This document shows, one piece after another, positions 34,996-43,960 of a stretch of 62,523 bases of DNA (positions are counted from its first letter, which is position 1; every line of letters starts with the position of its first letter). This stretch comes from Flavobacterium sp. GTDB lineage: Bacteria > Bacteroidota > Bacteroidia > Flavobacteriales > Flavobacteriaceae. The stretch lies in the NCBI GenBank assembly GCA_023251135.1, contig JAHEZJ010000018.1, positions 1 to 62,523 of the forward strand, read 5' to 3'. Both the position numbers and the translations under genes were made by a program. The notes beneath the pieces are model-generated. The model had not been told where the DNA came from. It ran no database searches and saw only the letters and a program-made list of their open reading frames with translations.

Positions 34996-35733
34996 TTTGT
35001 ATTTTTCGGATAACAAACTCACATAAAAAGAATCAAATTTCATCGGAAGTACTTTTTCCAATTTCATATCTACTTTTTCAAAAAGAGACTGAATCGCTTT
35101 TTTAGAGAAATGCCAGAAGTGAATTGGCACATCATACGCTGCCCAAAATTCGTTGTAATATTTCGCATCATACGATTTGAAATTTGGAACCGCAACAATT
35201 AAAGTTCCAGTTGGTTTCAACAAACGTTTTAATTCCTGAATTTGCAATTCTAAATTTGGAACGTGTTCTAAAACGTGCCACATGGTAATCACATCAAAAG
35301 AATTATTTTCAAGAGCATCAATTCCATTTACAAAAGAAATTCCTTTTTCGATCGCAATATTTTTTGCTCTCTCGCTTGGTTCCACTCCAACAGTTTCCCA
35401 ACCGTCATTTTTTGCCGTTAATAAAAAATCTCCGGTTCCGGCACCAATATCTAAAATTCTTCCTTTTTGAGATTGCTCCGCATTGATTAAATTCAACTTA
35501 TTTTTTAAAGCTATATTTTTTACAAAATGATATGCTTTTTCAAACAAAGATCTTTTATTGTCGGTATGAGAAATATAATCTTCGCTTTCGTAATATTTTC
35601 CAAGATTTTCTAAATCGGGTTGTGGAGAAGTAATTAGCATGTCTAAAGTTTCGTCATGATACAACTCGAAAATTTCTTTAGATACAGAATGGTCTTTTAC
35701 AGTAAGAAAATGTTTTTTGTTTAAAACGTTCAT
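34885..35733 (-). CDS. Class I SAM-dependent methyltransferase
   Basis: This 282-residue protein is a Methyltransf_23-type enzyme. Motif I is ILDIGAGTGDFLLTA (SAM binding, about residue 91), followed by WETVGVEPSERAKNIA, then FDVITMWHVLEHVPN (motif II region) and LLKPTGTLIVAVPNF. The N-terminus (VKDHSVSKEIFELYHDETLDMLITSPQP) and a YYESEDYISHTD motif are typical of flavobacterial relatives annotated only as methyltransferases. The substrate is unknown. It is monocistronic in a repeat-rich neighbourhood, and a decayed copy of its 3' end lies just downstream. Confidence 0.87.
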   Translation of the reverse strand: MNVLNKKHFLTVKDHSVSKEIFELYHDETLDMLITSPQPDLENLGKYYESEDYISHTDNKRSLFEKAYHFVKNIALKNKLNLINAEQSQKGRILDIGAGTGDFLLTAKNDGWETVGVEPSERAKNIAIEKGISFVNGIDALENNSFDVITMWHVLEHVPNLELQIQELKRLLKPTGTLIVAVPNFKSYDAKYYNEFWAAYDVPIHFWHFSKKAIQSLFEKVDMKLEKVLPMKFDSFYVSLLSEKYKTGKMNYINAFLVGLRSNLKAGSTKEYSSHIYVLKNS

Positions 35734-35904
35734 TTTTAATTATAGGTTTTTAATAGAATTTGGCAACATACTTTTTTTATTACACAACAGCTGTTAATGC
35801 AACAAGTTTTAATTTATTACTTTGAAATGCGTATCCATGCATCCCACTAGATTTTTTAGAATTGTTTTAATACTTTCTTCAATAACATCAGGCTTTCGCA
35901 AAGT

Positions 35905-35920
35905 AGTTTCACGTGGAACA
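35905..35920. other. parS-like site (15/16)
   Basis: AGTTTCACGTGGAACA differs from the consensus TGTTTCACGTGGAACA only at the first base. It lies just downstream of mnmG. Confidence 0.65.
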
Positions 35921-36061
35921 AATTTCTTTTGTTTTTATATTTTCCTTTTTCTTAGATCTTCTTCCACTCTTTTCTACTATCGAAAAATGTGAAACTTCAA
36001 ACCTGAAACTTGAAACAAAGAAAACTTGAAACTCAAAACAAAAAAAACCTGAAACAAATAA

Positions 36062-36082
36062 AGACGCACTAACTGTGCGTCT
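36062..36082 (-). terminator. mnmG terminator
   Basis: AGACGCAC (36062-36069)/GTGCGTCT (36075-36082). On the minus strand it is followed by TTATTTGTTT. Confidence 0.7.
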
Positions 36083-36090
36083 CTAAATTT

Positions 36091-37962
36091 TTATCTTCCC
36101 ATGTAAATCAACAAAACAGAAATATCGCTAGGAGAAACTCCGCTTATTCTTGAAGCCTGAGAAATTGTTACAGGACGAATCTTGCTCAACTTCTGCTTCG
36201 CTTCAATTGACATTGATTTTATTTTATCATAATCGAAATTTTCAGGAATTTTTACTTCCTCCAATCGAGTAAGCTTATCCGCATTATTTCTTTCCTTTTC
36301 GATATATCCGGAATATTTAACCTGTATTTCGGCCTGCTCTAAAATTTCCTGATCCAAATCATTCTCTTCAATATAGGCTTTCACTTTTTCAAACTTTAGC
36401 ATATCCTCCAAGTCGATTTGCGGACGAGAGAAAACTTTAAACATTTTATCTCCCTGCGTAATCGGAGCTGTTTCCTTAGCTTCCAAAATCGGATTTGTTT
36501 CGGCAACCGAAACACTCGTCTCTTTAAAGAACGCAACCATCTTTTCAGACTCACTTAATTTTTTCTCCATTCGGCGCAAACGCTTTTCAGAAGCAAGACC
36601 TATTTCGTGTGACATTGGCGTTAATCTAAAATCAGCATTATCCTGACGCAACAAAGTTCTGTACTCTGCTCTTGAAGTAAACATGCGATAAGGTTCTTCC
36701 GTTCCTTTCGTAATCAAGTCGTCAATCAAAACTCCAATATAAGCTTCATCACGTTTCAAAATCAACGGCGCTTTTTCATGTACTTTCAAATGCGCATTTA
36801 TTCCAGCCATCAAACCTTGAGAAGCCGCTTCTTCATATCCTGTTGTTCCGTTAATTTGTCCGGCAAAATATAAACCTTCAACCAACTTCGTTTCCAAAGT
36901 ATGTTTCAATTGTGTTGGTGGGAAATAATCATATTCGATTGCATAACCCGGACGGAAAAATTTCACATTTTCAAAACCGGCGACAGAACGCAATGCTTTA
37001 AATTGAATATCCTCGGGAAGTGAAGTCGAAAATCCATTTACATAAACTTCACAGGTATTCCACCCTTCTGGCTCCACAAATAATTGGTGACGCTCCTTAT
37101 CTGCAAAACGATTAATTTTATCTTCTATCGAAGGGCAATATCTCGGGCCAAGACTTTTGATCCTTCCGTTAAACATTGGCGAACGATCAAAACCTTCTCT
37201 CAAAATATCATGAACATCCAATGACGTATACGTCATGTAACAAGAACGCTGATGCGTTAACGGAGTTGTCAAATCAGAATAAGAAAACTTATCCGGCTTT
37301 GCATCTCCTTTTTCTTCGTTCATTTTCGAATAATCCAACGAACGTCCATCAACTCGTGGTGGCGTTCCTGTTTTCATTCTTCCTGCTTCAAATCCTGCCT
37401 GAACTAAATCTTCAGTAATTCCTGTTGCAGCACTTTCACCAGCTCTACCTCCACCAAACTGTTTTTCTCCAATATGAATCAAACCGTTTAAAAAAGTTCC
37501 GTTTGTCAACACAACCGATTTCGATCGGATCTCAACTCCCAGCGAAGTTTTGATTCCTTTTATCTTTCCATTCTCAATAATCAACCCTTTGACCATCTCC
37601 TGGTAGAAATCCAAATTTGGAGTTCCCTCCAGCATCATTCTCCATTCCTCAGCAAAACGCATTCGATCACTTTGAACTCTCGGAGACCACATTGCTGGTC
37701 CCTTCGATTTATTCAACATCTTAAACTGAATTGCAGTTCGATCAGAAACAATTCCTGAGTATCCTCCCAACGCATCAATTTCACGCACAATCTGTCCTTT
37801 TGCAATTCCACCCATAGCAGGATTGCAAGACATCTGTGCAATGTTCTGCAAACTCATGGTCACCAATAAAGTTTTGGATCCCAAATTTGCTGCCGCTGCC
37901 GCGGCCTCAGAACCTGCATGACCAGCACCGACTACAATAACATCGTATTCTTCTAAAAACAT
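36091..37962 (-). CDS. mnmG: tRNA uridine-34 carboxymethylaminomethyl-modifying enzyme MnmG (GidA)
   Basis: This 623-residue FAD enzyme works with MnmE to build the cmnm5U34 wobble modification in tRNA. The FAD Rossmann motif is VIVVGAGHAGSEAAAAAANLG at the N-terminus. Signature blocks are MSCNPAMGGIAKGQIVREIDALGG, TGTPPRVDGRSLDYS, GPRYCPSIEDKINRFADKERHQLFVEPEG and GLYFAGQINGTTGYEEAASQGLMAGINA. The C-terminal MnmE-binding helical domain ends ISQASRISGVSPSDISVLLIYMGR. Length is normal. It is flanked on both sides by parS-like sites. gidA is a classic origin-proximal gene, which fits the chromosomal setting proposed here. Confidence 0.97.
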   Translation of the reverse strand: MFLEEYDVIVVGAGHAGSEAAAAAANLGSKTLLVTMSLQNIAQMSCNPAMGGIAKGQIVREIDALGGYSGIVSDRTAIQFKMLNKSKGPAMWSPRVQSDRMRFAEEWRMMLEGTPNLDFYQEMVKGLIIENGKIKGIKTSLGVEIRSKSVVLTNGTFLNGLIHIGEKQFGGGRAGESAATGITEDLVQAGFEAGRMKTGTPPRVDGRSLDYSKMNEEKGDAKPDKFSYSDLTTPLTHQRSCYMTYTSLDVHDILREGFDRSPMFNGRIKSLGPRYCPSIEDKINRFADKERHQLFVEPEGWNTCEVYVNGFSTSLPEDIQFKALRSVAGFENVKFFRPGYAIEYDYFPPTQLKHTLETKLVEGLYFAGQINGTTGYEEAASQGLMAGINAHLKVHEKAPLILKRDEAYIGVLIDDLITKGTEEPYRMFTSRAEYRTLLRQDNADFRLTPMSHEIGLASEKRLRRMEKKLSESEKMVAFFKETSVSVAETNPILEAKETAPITQGDKMFKVFSRPQIDLEDMLKFEKVKAYIEENDLDQEILEQAEIQVKYSGYIEKERNNADKLTRLEEVKIPENFDYDKIKSMSIEAKQKLSKIRPVTISQASRISGVSPSDISVLLIYMGR

Positions 37963-38025
37963 TTCTTTTTACTATTCTCTGGAAACCGTTTAAGGCGGTC
38001 CTCAGAATTAATTTTTACATTCTTT

Positions 38026-38041
38026 TGTTCCACGTGGAACT
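38026..38041. other. parS: parS-like site (15/16)
   Basis: TGTTCCACGTGGAACT, upstream of mnmG. First of six sites in 351 bp. Confidence 0.7.
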
Positions 38042-38155
38042 TGTATTTTGTTTCAAGCTTGAAGTTTCAGGTTTCAGGTTTTCCAGTCTCGAACTAGAAA
38101 CATCTACACACCACTTCACATTACTTCTTCAAAACTTCAACCAATTTAATCCTAT

Positions 38156-38171
38156 TGTTTCACGTGAAACA
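38156..38171. other. parS: parS-like site, perfect palindrome
   Basis: TGTTTCACGTGAAACA, fully self-complementary. Confidence 0.8.
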
Positions 38172-38202
38172 ATTAAAAACTTTCCAAGATCAGCATTCTT
38201 TC

Positions 38203-38218
38203 TGTTCCACGTGAAACA
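38203..38218. other. parS: parS site, identical to the B. subtilis consensus
   Basis: TGTTCCACGTGAAACA. Confidence 0.8.
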
Positions 38219-38262
38219 TTTATTCATGCTCTAAAACATCAAAATCTAAAAAATTCTTCACG

Positions 38263-38278
38263 TGTTCCACGTGAAACA
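38263..38278. other. parS: parS site, identical to the B. subtilis consensus
   Basis: TGTTCCACGTGAAACA. Confidence 0.8.
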
Positions 38279-38309
38279 CTTTAAATTATTCTTTCTTTTT
38301 TTTGCGCTT

Positions 38310-38325
38310 TGTTTCACGTGGAACA
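38310..38325. other. parS: parS site, consensus on the opposite strand
   Basis: TGTTTCACGTGGAACA, the reverse complement of the consensus. Confidence 0.8.
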
Positions 38326-38356
38326 CACAAAAACAAATTCAATAAAAGAATTTAAG

Positions 38357-38776
38357 TTACTGTTCCACGTGAAACATCACTATTTTTTCATCTTCTTTAG
38401 AACGCATTAATTCAGCTTCAGCATCACTCTTATCTTTGTAACCACAATAATGTAATATACCATGAGCCAAAACTCGCTTTAATTCTTCTTCAAAAGACAC
38501 ATTAAAATCTTTAGCATTATCCTCCACTCTTTCAACAGAAACGAATATATCTCCGTTAAGTTCGTTTCCAACAGTGTAATCAAAACTGATTATATCTGTT
38601 AGTGTGTCGTGATCCAGATATTCTACATTTATCTTATGAAGATATTCATCGTCACAAAAAATATAATTTATCTCTCCTTCGTTCTTATTTTCAGAAACGA
38701 TTACTGCACTTAACCAATCAGAAAAGGCTTGCTCGTTGTCTAAAGTAAATTCGGTTTCGTAATTAAAATTGATCAT
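38357..38776 (-). CDS. ybeY: Endoribonuclease YbeY (rRNA maturation factor)
   Basis: This 139-residue metal-dependent RNase acts in 16S rRNA 3'-end maturation and ribosome quality control. The metal motif is LAHGILHYCGYKDKSDAE: the first two His of HxxxHxxGxxH are present, but the usual GYDH reads GYKDK, so the third His is replaced. This resembles other Bacteroidota YbeY sequences as I remember them. TLTDIISFDY and ELNGDIFVSVERVEDNA are the conserved central blocks. It overlaps the upstream DUF4175 gene by ATGA, so translation is coupled. The last six residues, MFHVEQ, are encoded by a parS-like site. Confidence 0.92.
   Translation of the reverse strand: MINFNYETEFTLDNEQAFSDWLSAVIVSENKNEGEINYIFCDDEYLHKINVEYLDHDTLTDIISFDYTVGNELNGDIFVSVERVEDNAKDFNVSFEEELKRVLAHGILHYCGYKDKSDAEAELMRSKEDEKIVMFHVEQ
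38361..38376. other. parS: parS site embedded in the last codons of ybeY
   Basis: TGTTCCACGTGAAACA. Read on the minus strand it supplies the terminal codons MFHVEQ of YbeY. Confidence 0.8.
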
Positions 38777-41700
38777 TTTGTATTAAAATATTCTTGAACC
38801 TTTTGATTAAAATTCGAGCGCAAAGGTAGTGATTGTCTGTTTAATATCTCTACACTGTTTAAATATTCCAACAATGAGCTCGGCAATGCATTTGCTTTAT
38901 TAGAAAATTCAGTTTTATTAGTTTCAGATTGACGCTTCGTATCTTGCCCCTGCTGCTGAACTGCATTGTTCAATTTTAGCAATTCTTGCTGGATATTAAG
39001 AATACGTTGCAAGTTCTCATTCTTAAAACCTTTATTCAAAAGTTGCTTTTCAGAAGCTTTCATTTGATCTATTACCGACTTCCCTTGAGAATCTAATCCT
39101 TTTTTTGCTAGTTCTTTTTGCAAAGCTTCACGCAACTTTACCTGCTCTTTATAAATTTCCATGATAGCTTCGGCATCTCCTTCTCCATCATCACCCTCTT
39201 TATTTTCATTTCCTTTTCCACCGTTCTTATTTCCCTGACCGCTTTTACCATTTCCATTTTTACTCTGACCGTCTTTACCCTGCCCTTCTTTTCCATCACC
39301 ACTTTTTCCTTCTCCAGGTTTATCGCCAGGTTTCTCTCCCGGTTTATTACCAGACTGCATACCCGCTTTCATCTTATCACCCAAACCTTTTTGTTTTTGA
39401 ATAATATCCGGTAATTGCATTCCTTGTCCGTCACCTGGTTTTGGTTTTCCCGATCCCGGTTTTGACATAGACATCTGCATGTTGTTTAATAAATCACTTA
39501 AAAAATCGGCTAACTTATTAGCAGAAGAAACTGCATACTGCTGATGGGATACTCCTTTCGGAACCTGAACATCGCTTAAACTTTCGATCGCTTTATCAAT
39601 ATTGTACTGCACATTACCAATTTCCTTGGTTACGTCTTCTGCCACTTTTGGGTTACGAAGTGACAAAGCAAACAAACTATCATCGACATAACGAAACTGC
39701 TGTTTCAAATTTTGCTGTACTTTAATGTTCTTGGTGTAAGCAGAAGATCCTAGTTTCATGGTGCGAAACTGTTTCATCACATCTTCCTGAGATAAAGAAT
39801 ACGCTAAAAGGTTATCCAAAATTTGACGTAACATGGCAACATCTTCTTCCATTTGTTCCTGCTCTCCACCTTCCATACCAGCATCCATTTGTTCGGCCAT
39901 GCTTTTCATTTTCTTAGCAGCACTCTTTTGTTTTGGTTTGGCCGAAGACGAATTCTTTTTACCCAACTCCTCAGAAGCTTTTTGCAAATCATTCTTCACA
40001 TCTTTTTCTTTCGAAGCGTCAGATGGAATATCTAATGGAGCTTTTAATGTTTTATTTTCTTCTTTCAGATCCTTTAAATCTTCCTGAATTTTATCAAAAT
40101 CTTTATTGATGTCTTCCTGCTTATCCTGTGTATTCTCTTTGTCTTTATTTGAAAGTTGTTCTTGTTTGTCTGCAAGTTTGTTCAATTTTTCAGCAACCTG
40201 TTCTGCTTTTTTAGACACATAAAAGCGTTTGGTTAATTCTACCAATTGCTCCAAATTACGAGATTGGTTCTTACTGATCTGTTTGAACTTTTCCATCTTA
40301 TCAAACAAATCTTCACTATTCAACTTGTCATTTAGGTTCTTCAATTCATCCATTAACTTCTGATTCTTTTCCAAATCCTTCTCTGCATTATCGAGTCTCT
40401 TTTGTAAATCCTCAGCTGTTTTGTCTTTCTTATCCGATTGAAACTTGTCTAAATTCTTATTCATTTTTTCCGTAAACTGCTTCATCAATTCGTCTTGTTG
40501 CTTCTGACGTTTGATAAAATCATTTACTTTTTGCTGGTCTTTAAACTCTAAATTATCTTTTTCTTTTCCTGCTTTCTGAATCTTATCCATTTCAGAAAAT
40601 TGCTTGGTTTGATTTTTTAAAGATTTCTCTAAACTATTAATGTTCGCATTCTGTTGTTGCAATTCCAAATCATGAATTTCATCAGTAGTTGAAACACGAT
40701 CCGAGAACACAGAAGATCTTGTACTCTTGAATCCATGAGGCGTATCATTATCAAAAACTTCAAAATAGTATTCATAAGCTACTCCTTCCTGCACCGCCAG
40801 ATTGCTTGGAAAATTAAAAACAAACTGATCAAATACTCCAGACTTCACTGGTATTGTTCCACGCTTGGCAGTGTTTGGTTTGTTTCGTTCGTAATAAACA
40901 ACCTGTAATTTAGACAATCCGTAATCATCTCCTAGCCTTCCTAAAACATAGTTTTTATCTAACTTTAAACTATCCGGAGCAGGTGCAACATTGATTGTTG
41001 GATGCTGATCTTTGATAACTGACAGCTGATAATCTAGTTTTTCGTAGTTTTTAACCTTATTATTAGAGGTAAGAATTTGATATTCTGTATTTTGACTAAT
41101 GTTTTTAGCCAATTTAAACTCATTTTCAGCCTTATTAAACTTAAAAACTGAGTTGTCGTCCTTCCAAACGATCTCCTGAGTAGATTGTGTTTTCATTTTC
41201 CAGGTCACCAAAGTTCCTTCAGGCAAAATTGCATTACCGGTTCCCTGAATAGTTTCTGATTTCCTTTTTAAATAAGATGGAAAATTAAGAACCATTTCGA
41301 AGTTAGCAATTGACGGTACTGTTATAACTTTTAACTCATACTCCTCTGATGAAACTGAATTTCCTTCAAAAGAAAAGGAAACGTTTTCTACTGGTTTTTC
41401 AATTTTGAATTCGAACTTTCCTGGTTGAGATGATTCCATAAAATAACTTTCATTACCAATATGAATCATTACATTCTCTGGAACCACCTTCCCTACAGAT
41501 TCCATTTTGATAACGAAATCTTTGTTCTGTTCAGTTTGCAAATTCTGATTCAGCACCACAAATTTAAAAGGTGCTGGCGGTAAAAAGGTAGCATTAAAGT
41601 GTACTACTCTATTTAAACTTTGAGAAATAACACTGCTGTTTCCTGAAATATAAAACACCACAAAAAGCAAAACCGGAACGATTGCCAATGGCAAATACTT

Positions 41701-42159
41701 TTTATTAGTTTTAAAATTGATCGCATTCCCAAAAGGAATTGGCTGCAAAGAATTGGCTTTTTGCTCTATGGAAGCCAACATTAATTCTGAACTTTCAGCC
41801 GAACTTTCGGAGGCTGACAACTGCAAAAAATTAGTTAGTTTATCACTTACTTCTGTAAAATGATTTCCAATAATAGCCGAAGCCTGGTTGTAATCTATTC
41901 CCTTTTGAAGTTTAAACAACTTAAAAACCGGGAATAAAATAAACCGAAACAAAAGAAAAACCTCTACTCCTATAAACAACCAAAACAATACGGTTCTTCC
42001 AAATGGTTTTAACCATAGAAAATACTCGATGAAAAGTGTAAAAAGAAAATACAACAATCCGAAACCAATAAAAAGAAGTCCTCCTTTTATCAATTCGTTT
42101 GTATAATATTTTTTTATAAATGCTTCTAGCTTTTGGTATATAGCAGATGTTGTTTTCAA
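38773..42159 (-). CDS. Large DUF4175-like membrane protein with long coiled coil
   Basis: This 1128-residue protein has two N-terminal membrane helices (LIKGGLLFIGFGLLYFLFTLFIEYFLW; VLFWLFIGVEVFLLFRFIL) and a third near residues 155-170 (LPLAIVPVLLFVVFYISG). Several beta-sandwich-like periplasmic segments span about 180-480, then a highly charged coiled coil (about 500-740). Next comes a Gly/Lys linker (about 940-1000; repeats such as KPGEKPGDKPGEGKSGDG) and a final helical part. It matches the DUF4175 family of Bacteroidota; the function is unknown, and an envelope-spanning role is inferred from topology. Coupled to ybeY by a 4-nt overlap. Confidence 0.82.
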   Translation of the reverse strand: MKTTSAIYQKLEAFIKKYYTNELIKGGLLFIGFGLLYFLFTLFIEYFLWLKPFGRTVLFWLFIGVEVFLLFRFILFPVFKLFKLQKGIDYNQASAIIGNHFTEVSDKLTNFLQLSASESSAESSELMLASIEQKANSLQPIPFGNAINFKTNKKYLPLAIVPVLLFVVFYISGNSSVISQSLNRVVHFNATFLPPAPFKFVVLNQNLQTEQNKDFVIKMESVGKVVPENVMIHIGNESYFMESSQPGKFEFKIEKPVENVSFSFEGNSVSSEEYELKVITVPSIANFEMVLNFPSYLKRKSETIQGTGNAILPEGTLVTWKMKTQSTQEIVWKDDNSVFKFNKAENEFKLAKNISQNTEYQILTSNNKVKNYEKLDYQLSVIKDQHPTINVAPAPDSLKLDKNYVLGRLGDDYGLSKLQVVYYERNKPNTAKRGTIPVKSGVFDQFVFNFPSNLAVQEGVAYEYYFEVFDNDTPHGFKSTRSSVFSDRVSTTDEIHDLELQQQNANINSLEKSLKNQTKQFSEMDKIQKAGKEKDNLEFKDQQKVNDFIKRQKQQDELMKQFTEKMNKNLDKFQSDKKDKTAEDLQKRLDNAEKDLEKNQKLMDELKNLNDKLNSEDLFDKMEKFKQISKNQSRNLEQLVELTKRFYVSKKAEQVAEKLNKLADKQEQLSNKDKENTQDKQEDINKDFDKIQEDLKDLKEENKTLKAPLDIPSDASKEKDVKNDLQKASEELGKKNSSSAKPKQKSAAKKMKSMAEQMDAGMEGGEQEQMEEDVAMLRQILDNLLAYSLSQEDVMKQFRTMKLGSSAYTKNIKVQQNLKQQFRYVDDSLFALSLRNPKVAEDVTKEIGNVQYNIDKAIESLSDVQVPKGVSHQQYAVSSANKLADFLSDLLNNMQMSMSKPGSGKPKPGDGQGMQLPDIIQKQKGLGDKMKAGMQSGNKPGEKPGDKPGEGKSGDGKEGQGKDGQSKNGNGKSGQGNKNGGKGNENKEGDDGEGDAEAIMEIYKEQVKLREALQKELAKKGLDSQGKSVIDQMKASEKQLLNKGFKNENLQRILNIQQELLKLNNAVQQQGQDTKRQSETNKTEFSNKANALPSSLLEYLNSVEILNRQSLPLRSNFNQKVQEYFNTK

Positions 42160-42296
42160 TGTGAATCTGTTTTATTTATAACCTATAAAAGTACTAATTT
42201 TAATGATATAATGATCAATTCGATTATTAGTCAATTGTATTACAAATAAGTCATTATCACAATTAAAGTCATTTTCTAATTATCTAATTAGAGTCG

Positions 42297-42304
42297 TATC
42301 TTTG
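42297..42304 (+). promoter_or_regulatory. -7 element of the gltX promoter
   Basis: TATCTTTG 17 nt before the gltX ATG. No clear TTG at the -33 position, so the upstream half is weak. Confidence 0.5.
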
Positions 42305-42321
42305 CATCAAAATTTAAACAA

Positions 42322-43827
42322 ATGTCAAAGCAAGTTCGTGTGCGTTTTGCACCAAGTCCAACAGGACCACTACATATTGGCGGAGTGCGTACTGCCCTAT
42401 TCAATTATTTATTTGCAAAAAAAAATAATGGTGTTTTTTATTTAAGAATTGAAGATACTGATCAAACCCGTTTTGTTCCCGGTGCAGAAGCTTATATTAT
42501 GGAAGCACTGGAATGGTTAGGAATTGCTCCTGAAGAAACTGTAGGGAAAAACGAAAAATTTGGTCCGTACAGACAAAGTGATCGTAAGGAATTGTACCAA
42601 ACTTATGCCAGCCAACTGATCAATTCGGGATGGGCCTATTATGCATTTGATACTCCGGAAGCTCTTGATGCTTTGAGAAAAGAACAAGAAGCTGAAGGAA
42701 AAACATTTATTTATAATCATACTATTCGTGAAAAACTAGATACTTCATTGGTAATTTCTGCTGAAGAAGTTGCTAAAAGAATCGCTAATGGAGAACATTA
42801 TGTAATTCGTTTTAAAACTCCGGTTGATGAAACTTTACATTTGAAAGATATTATACGTGGTGATGTAAAATTTGAAACCAGTTTATTGGATGACAAAGTA
42901 TTGTTTAAAAGTGACGGTATGCCTACTTACCATTTAGCCAATATTGTTGATGATCATTTGATGGAAACTTCACACGTAATTCGTGGTGAAGAATGGTTGC
43001 CATCGATGCCGCTTCACGTTTTATTGTACAGAGCTTTTGGTTGGGATGCGCCTGAATTTGCACATTTACCTTTGATTCTAAAACCAGTTGGAAACGGTAA
43101 ATTATCAAAAAGAGATGGTGATAAATTAGGATTTCCTGTATTCCCGTTAGAATGGAAAACAGAAGAAGGCATTTCTTCCGGTTACAGAGAAAAAGGATTT
43201 TTCCCGGAAGCAGTTGTAAACTTCCTGGCTTTGTTAGGCTGGAATGACGGAACTGACAAAGAATTATTTTCACTAGAAGAATTGGTTGCAGCTTTTGACT
43301 TAAACAGAGTTCATAAATCAGGAGCAAAATTTGATCCGGAGAAAAACAAATGGTTCAATCATCAGTATCTTATCAAACAAAATGATGCTGATTTAGCGAA
43401 AGACTTCTCTCCTATTCTAACTGAAAAAGGTATTGATGCTTCCAAATTTGATGTGACAAGAATTGTTTCTTCTATAAAAGAACGCGCTCACTTCGTATCG
43501 GAATTTTGGGATTTAACTGATTTCTTTTTCCAGGCACCAACATCTTATGATGAAAAAGCAAGTAAAAACTGGAAGGAAGAAACACCAGCTTTAATGCAGG
43601 AATTAATTTCGGTTCTTGAAAACATAGAAGATTTTACTTCTGCCAACATTGAAACTATCGTAAAAGATTGGTTAACCAAAAATGAAATTGGAATGGGCAA
43701 AGTAATGCAGCCTTTCCGTTTGAGTTTAGTCGGAGCTTTGAAAGGTCCTCACCTATTTGACATAGTTGAGATCATTGGAAAAGAAGAAACGATTTCGAGA
43801 ATTCAAAATGCAATTACAGCTTTATAA
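42322..43827 (+). CDS. gltX: Glutamyl-tRNA synthetase
   Basis: This 501-residue class I synthetase charges tRNA-Glu. The HIGH motif is FAPSPTGPLHIGGVRTALFNYLFA at the N-terminus, and the KMSKS motif is KLSKRDGDKLGFPVFPL (about residue 260). FRIEDTDQTR-type sequence (LRIEDTDQTRFVPGAE) and VIRGEEWLPSMPLHVLLY are conserved. The C-terminal helical anticodon-binding region is complete. glnS, 4 kb away, shows that Gln-tRNA is made directly, so this enzyme is expected to be discriminating. Confidence 0.97.
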   Translation: MSKQVRVRFAPSPTGPLHIGGVRTALFNYLFAKKNNGVFYLRIEDTDQTRFVPGAEAYIMEALEWLGIAPEETVGKNEKFGPYRQSDRKELYQTYASQLINSGWAYYAFDTPEALDALRKEQEAEGKTFIYNHTIREKLDTSLVISAEEVAKRIANGEHYVIRFKTPVDETLHLKDIIRGDVKFETSLLDDKVLFKSDGMPTYHLANIVDDHLMETSHVIRGEEWLPSMPLHVLLYRAFGWDAPEFAHLPLILKPVGNGKLSKRDGDKLGFPVFPLEWKTEEGISSGYREKGFFPEAVVNFLALLGWNDGTDKELFSLEELVAAFDLNRVHKSGAKFDPEKNKWFNHQYLIKQNDADLAKDFSPILTEKGIDASKFDVTRIVSSIKERAHFVSEFWDLTDFFFQAPTSYDEKASKNWKEETPALMQELISVLENIEDFTSANIETIVKDWLTKNEIGMGKVMQPFRLSLVGALKGPHLFDIVEIIGKEETISRIQNAITAL

Positions 43828-43847
43828 ACAGAATTCTAATTAAATAC

Positions 43848-43893
43848 AAAAACGCTAAGTAACATAAAACAAATGTACTTAGCGTTTTTTTAA
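43848..43893 (+). terminator. gltX terminator
   Basis: AAAAACGCTAAGTA (43848-43861) pairs with TACTTAGCGTTTTT, ending in T7. Confidence 0.85.
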
Positions 43894-43960
43894 TGTTTTA
43901 AAAATTTAAATTGGCAGAATATTCGTAATTTACAGCATCAAAAACTAAATCAATATCACC

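Larger units (their letters stand above)
35734..36090. other. 357-base gap with a parS-like site and GAAAC-type simple repeats
   Basis: It contains a 15/16 parS-like site (35905-35920), a purine-rich run of near-repeats of CCTGAAACTTGAAAC (about 35990-36058) and the mnmG terminator. No gene is seen. Confidence 0.6.

Noticed and set aside
38025-38234. 69-codon plus-strand frame starting MFHVEL
   Set aside because: It is made largely by reading through parS-like sites (FHVEL, VSRETI, FHVKH) and simple-repeat DNA; no promoter or homology.
39118-40087. Plus-strand frames of 60-98 codons opposite the DUF4175-like gene
   Set aside because: They are antisense to its Gly/Lys linker and coiled coil, with low-complexity Phe/Ser-rich translations.
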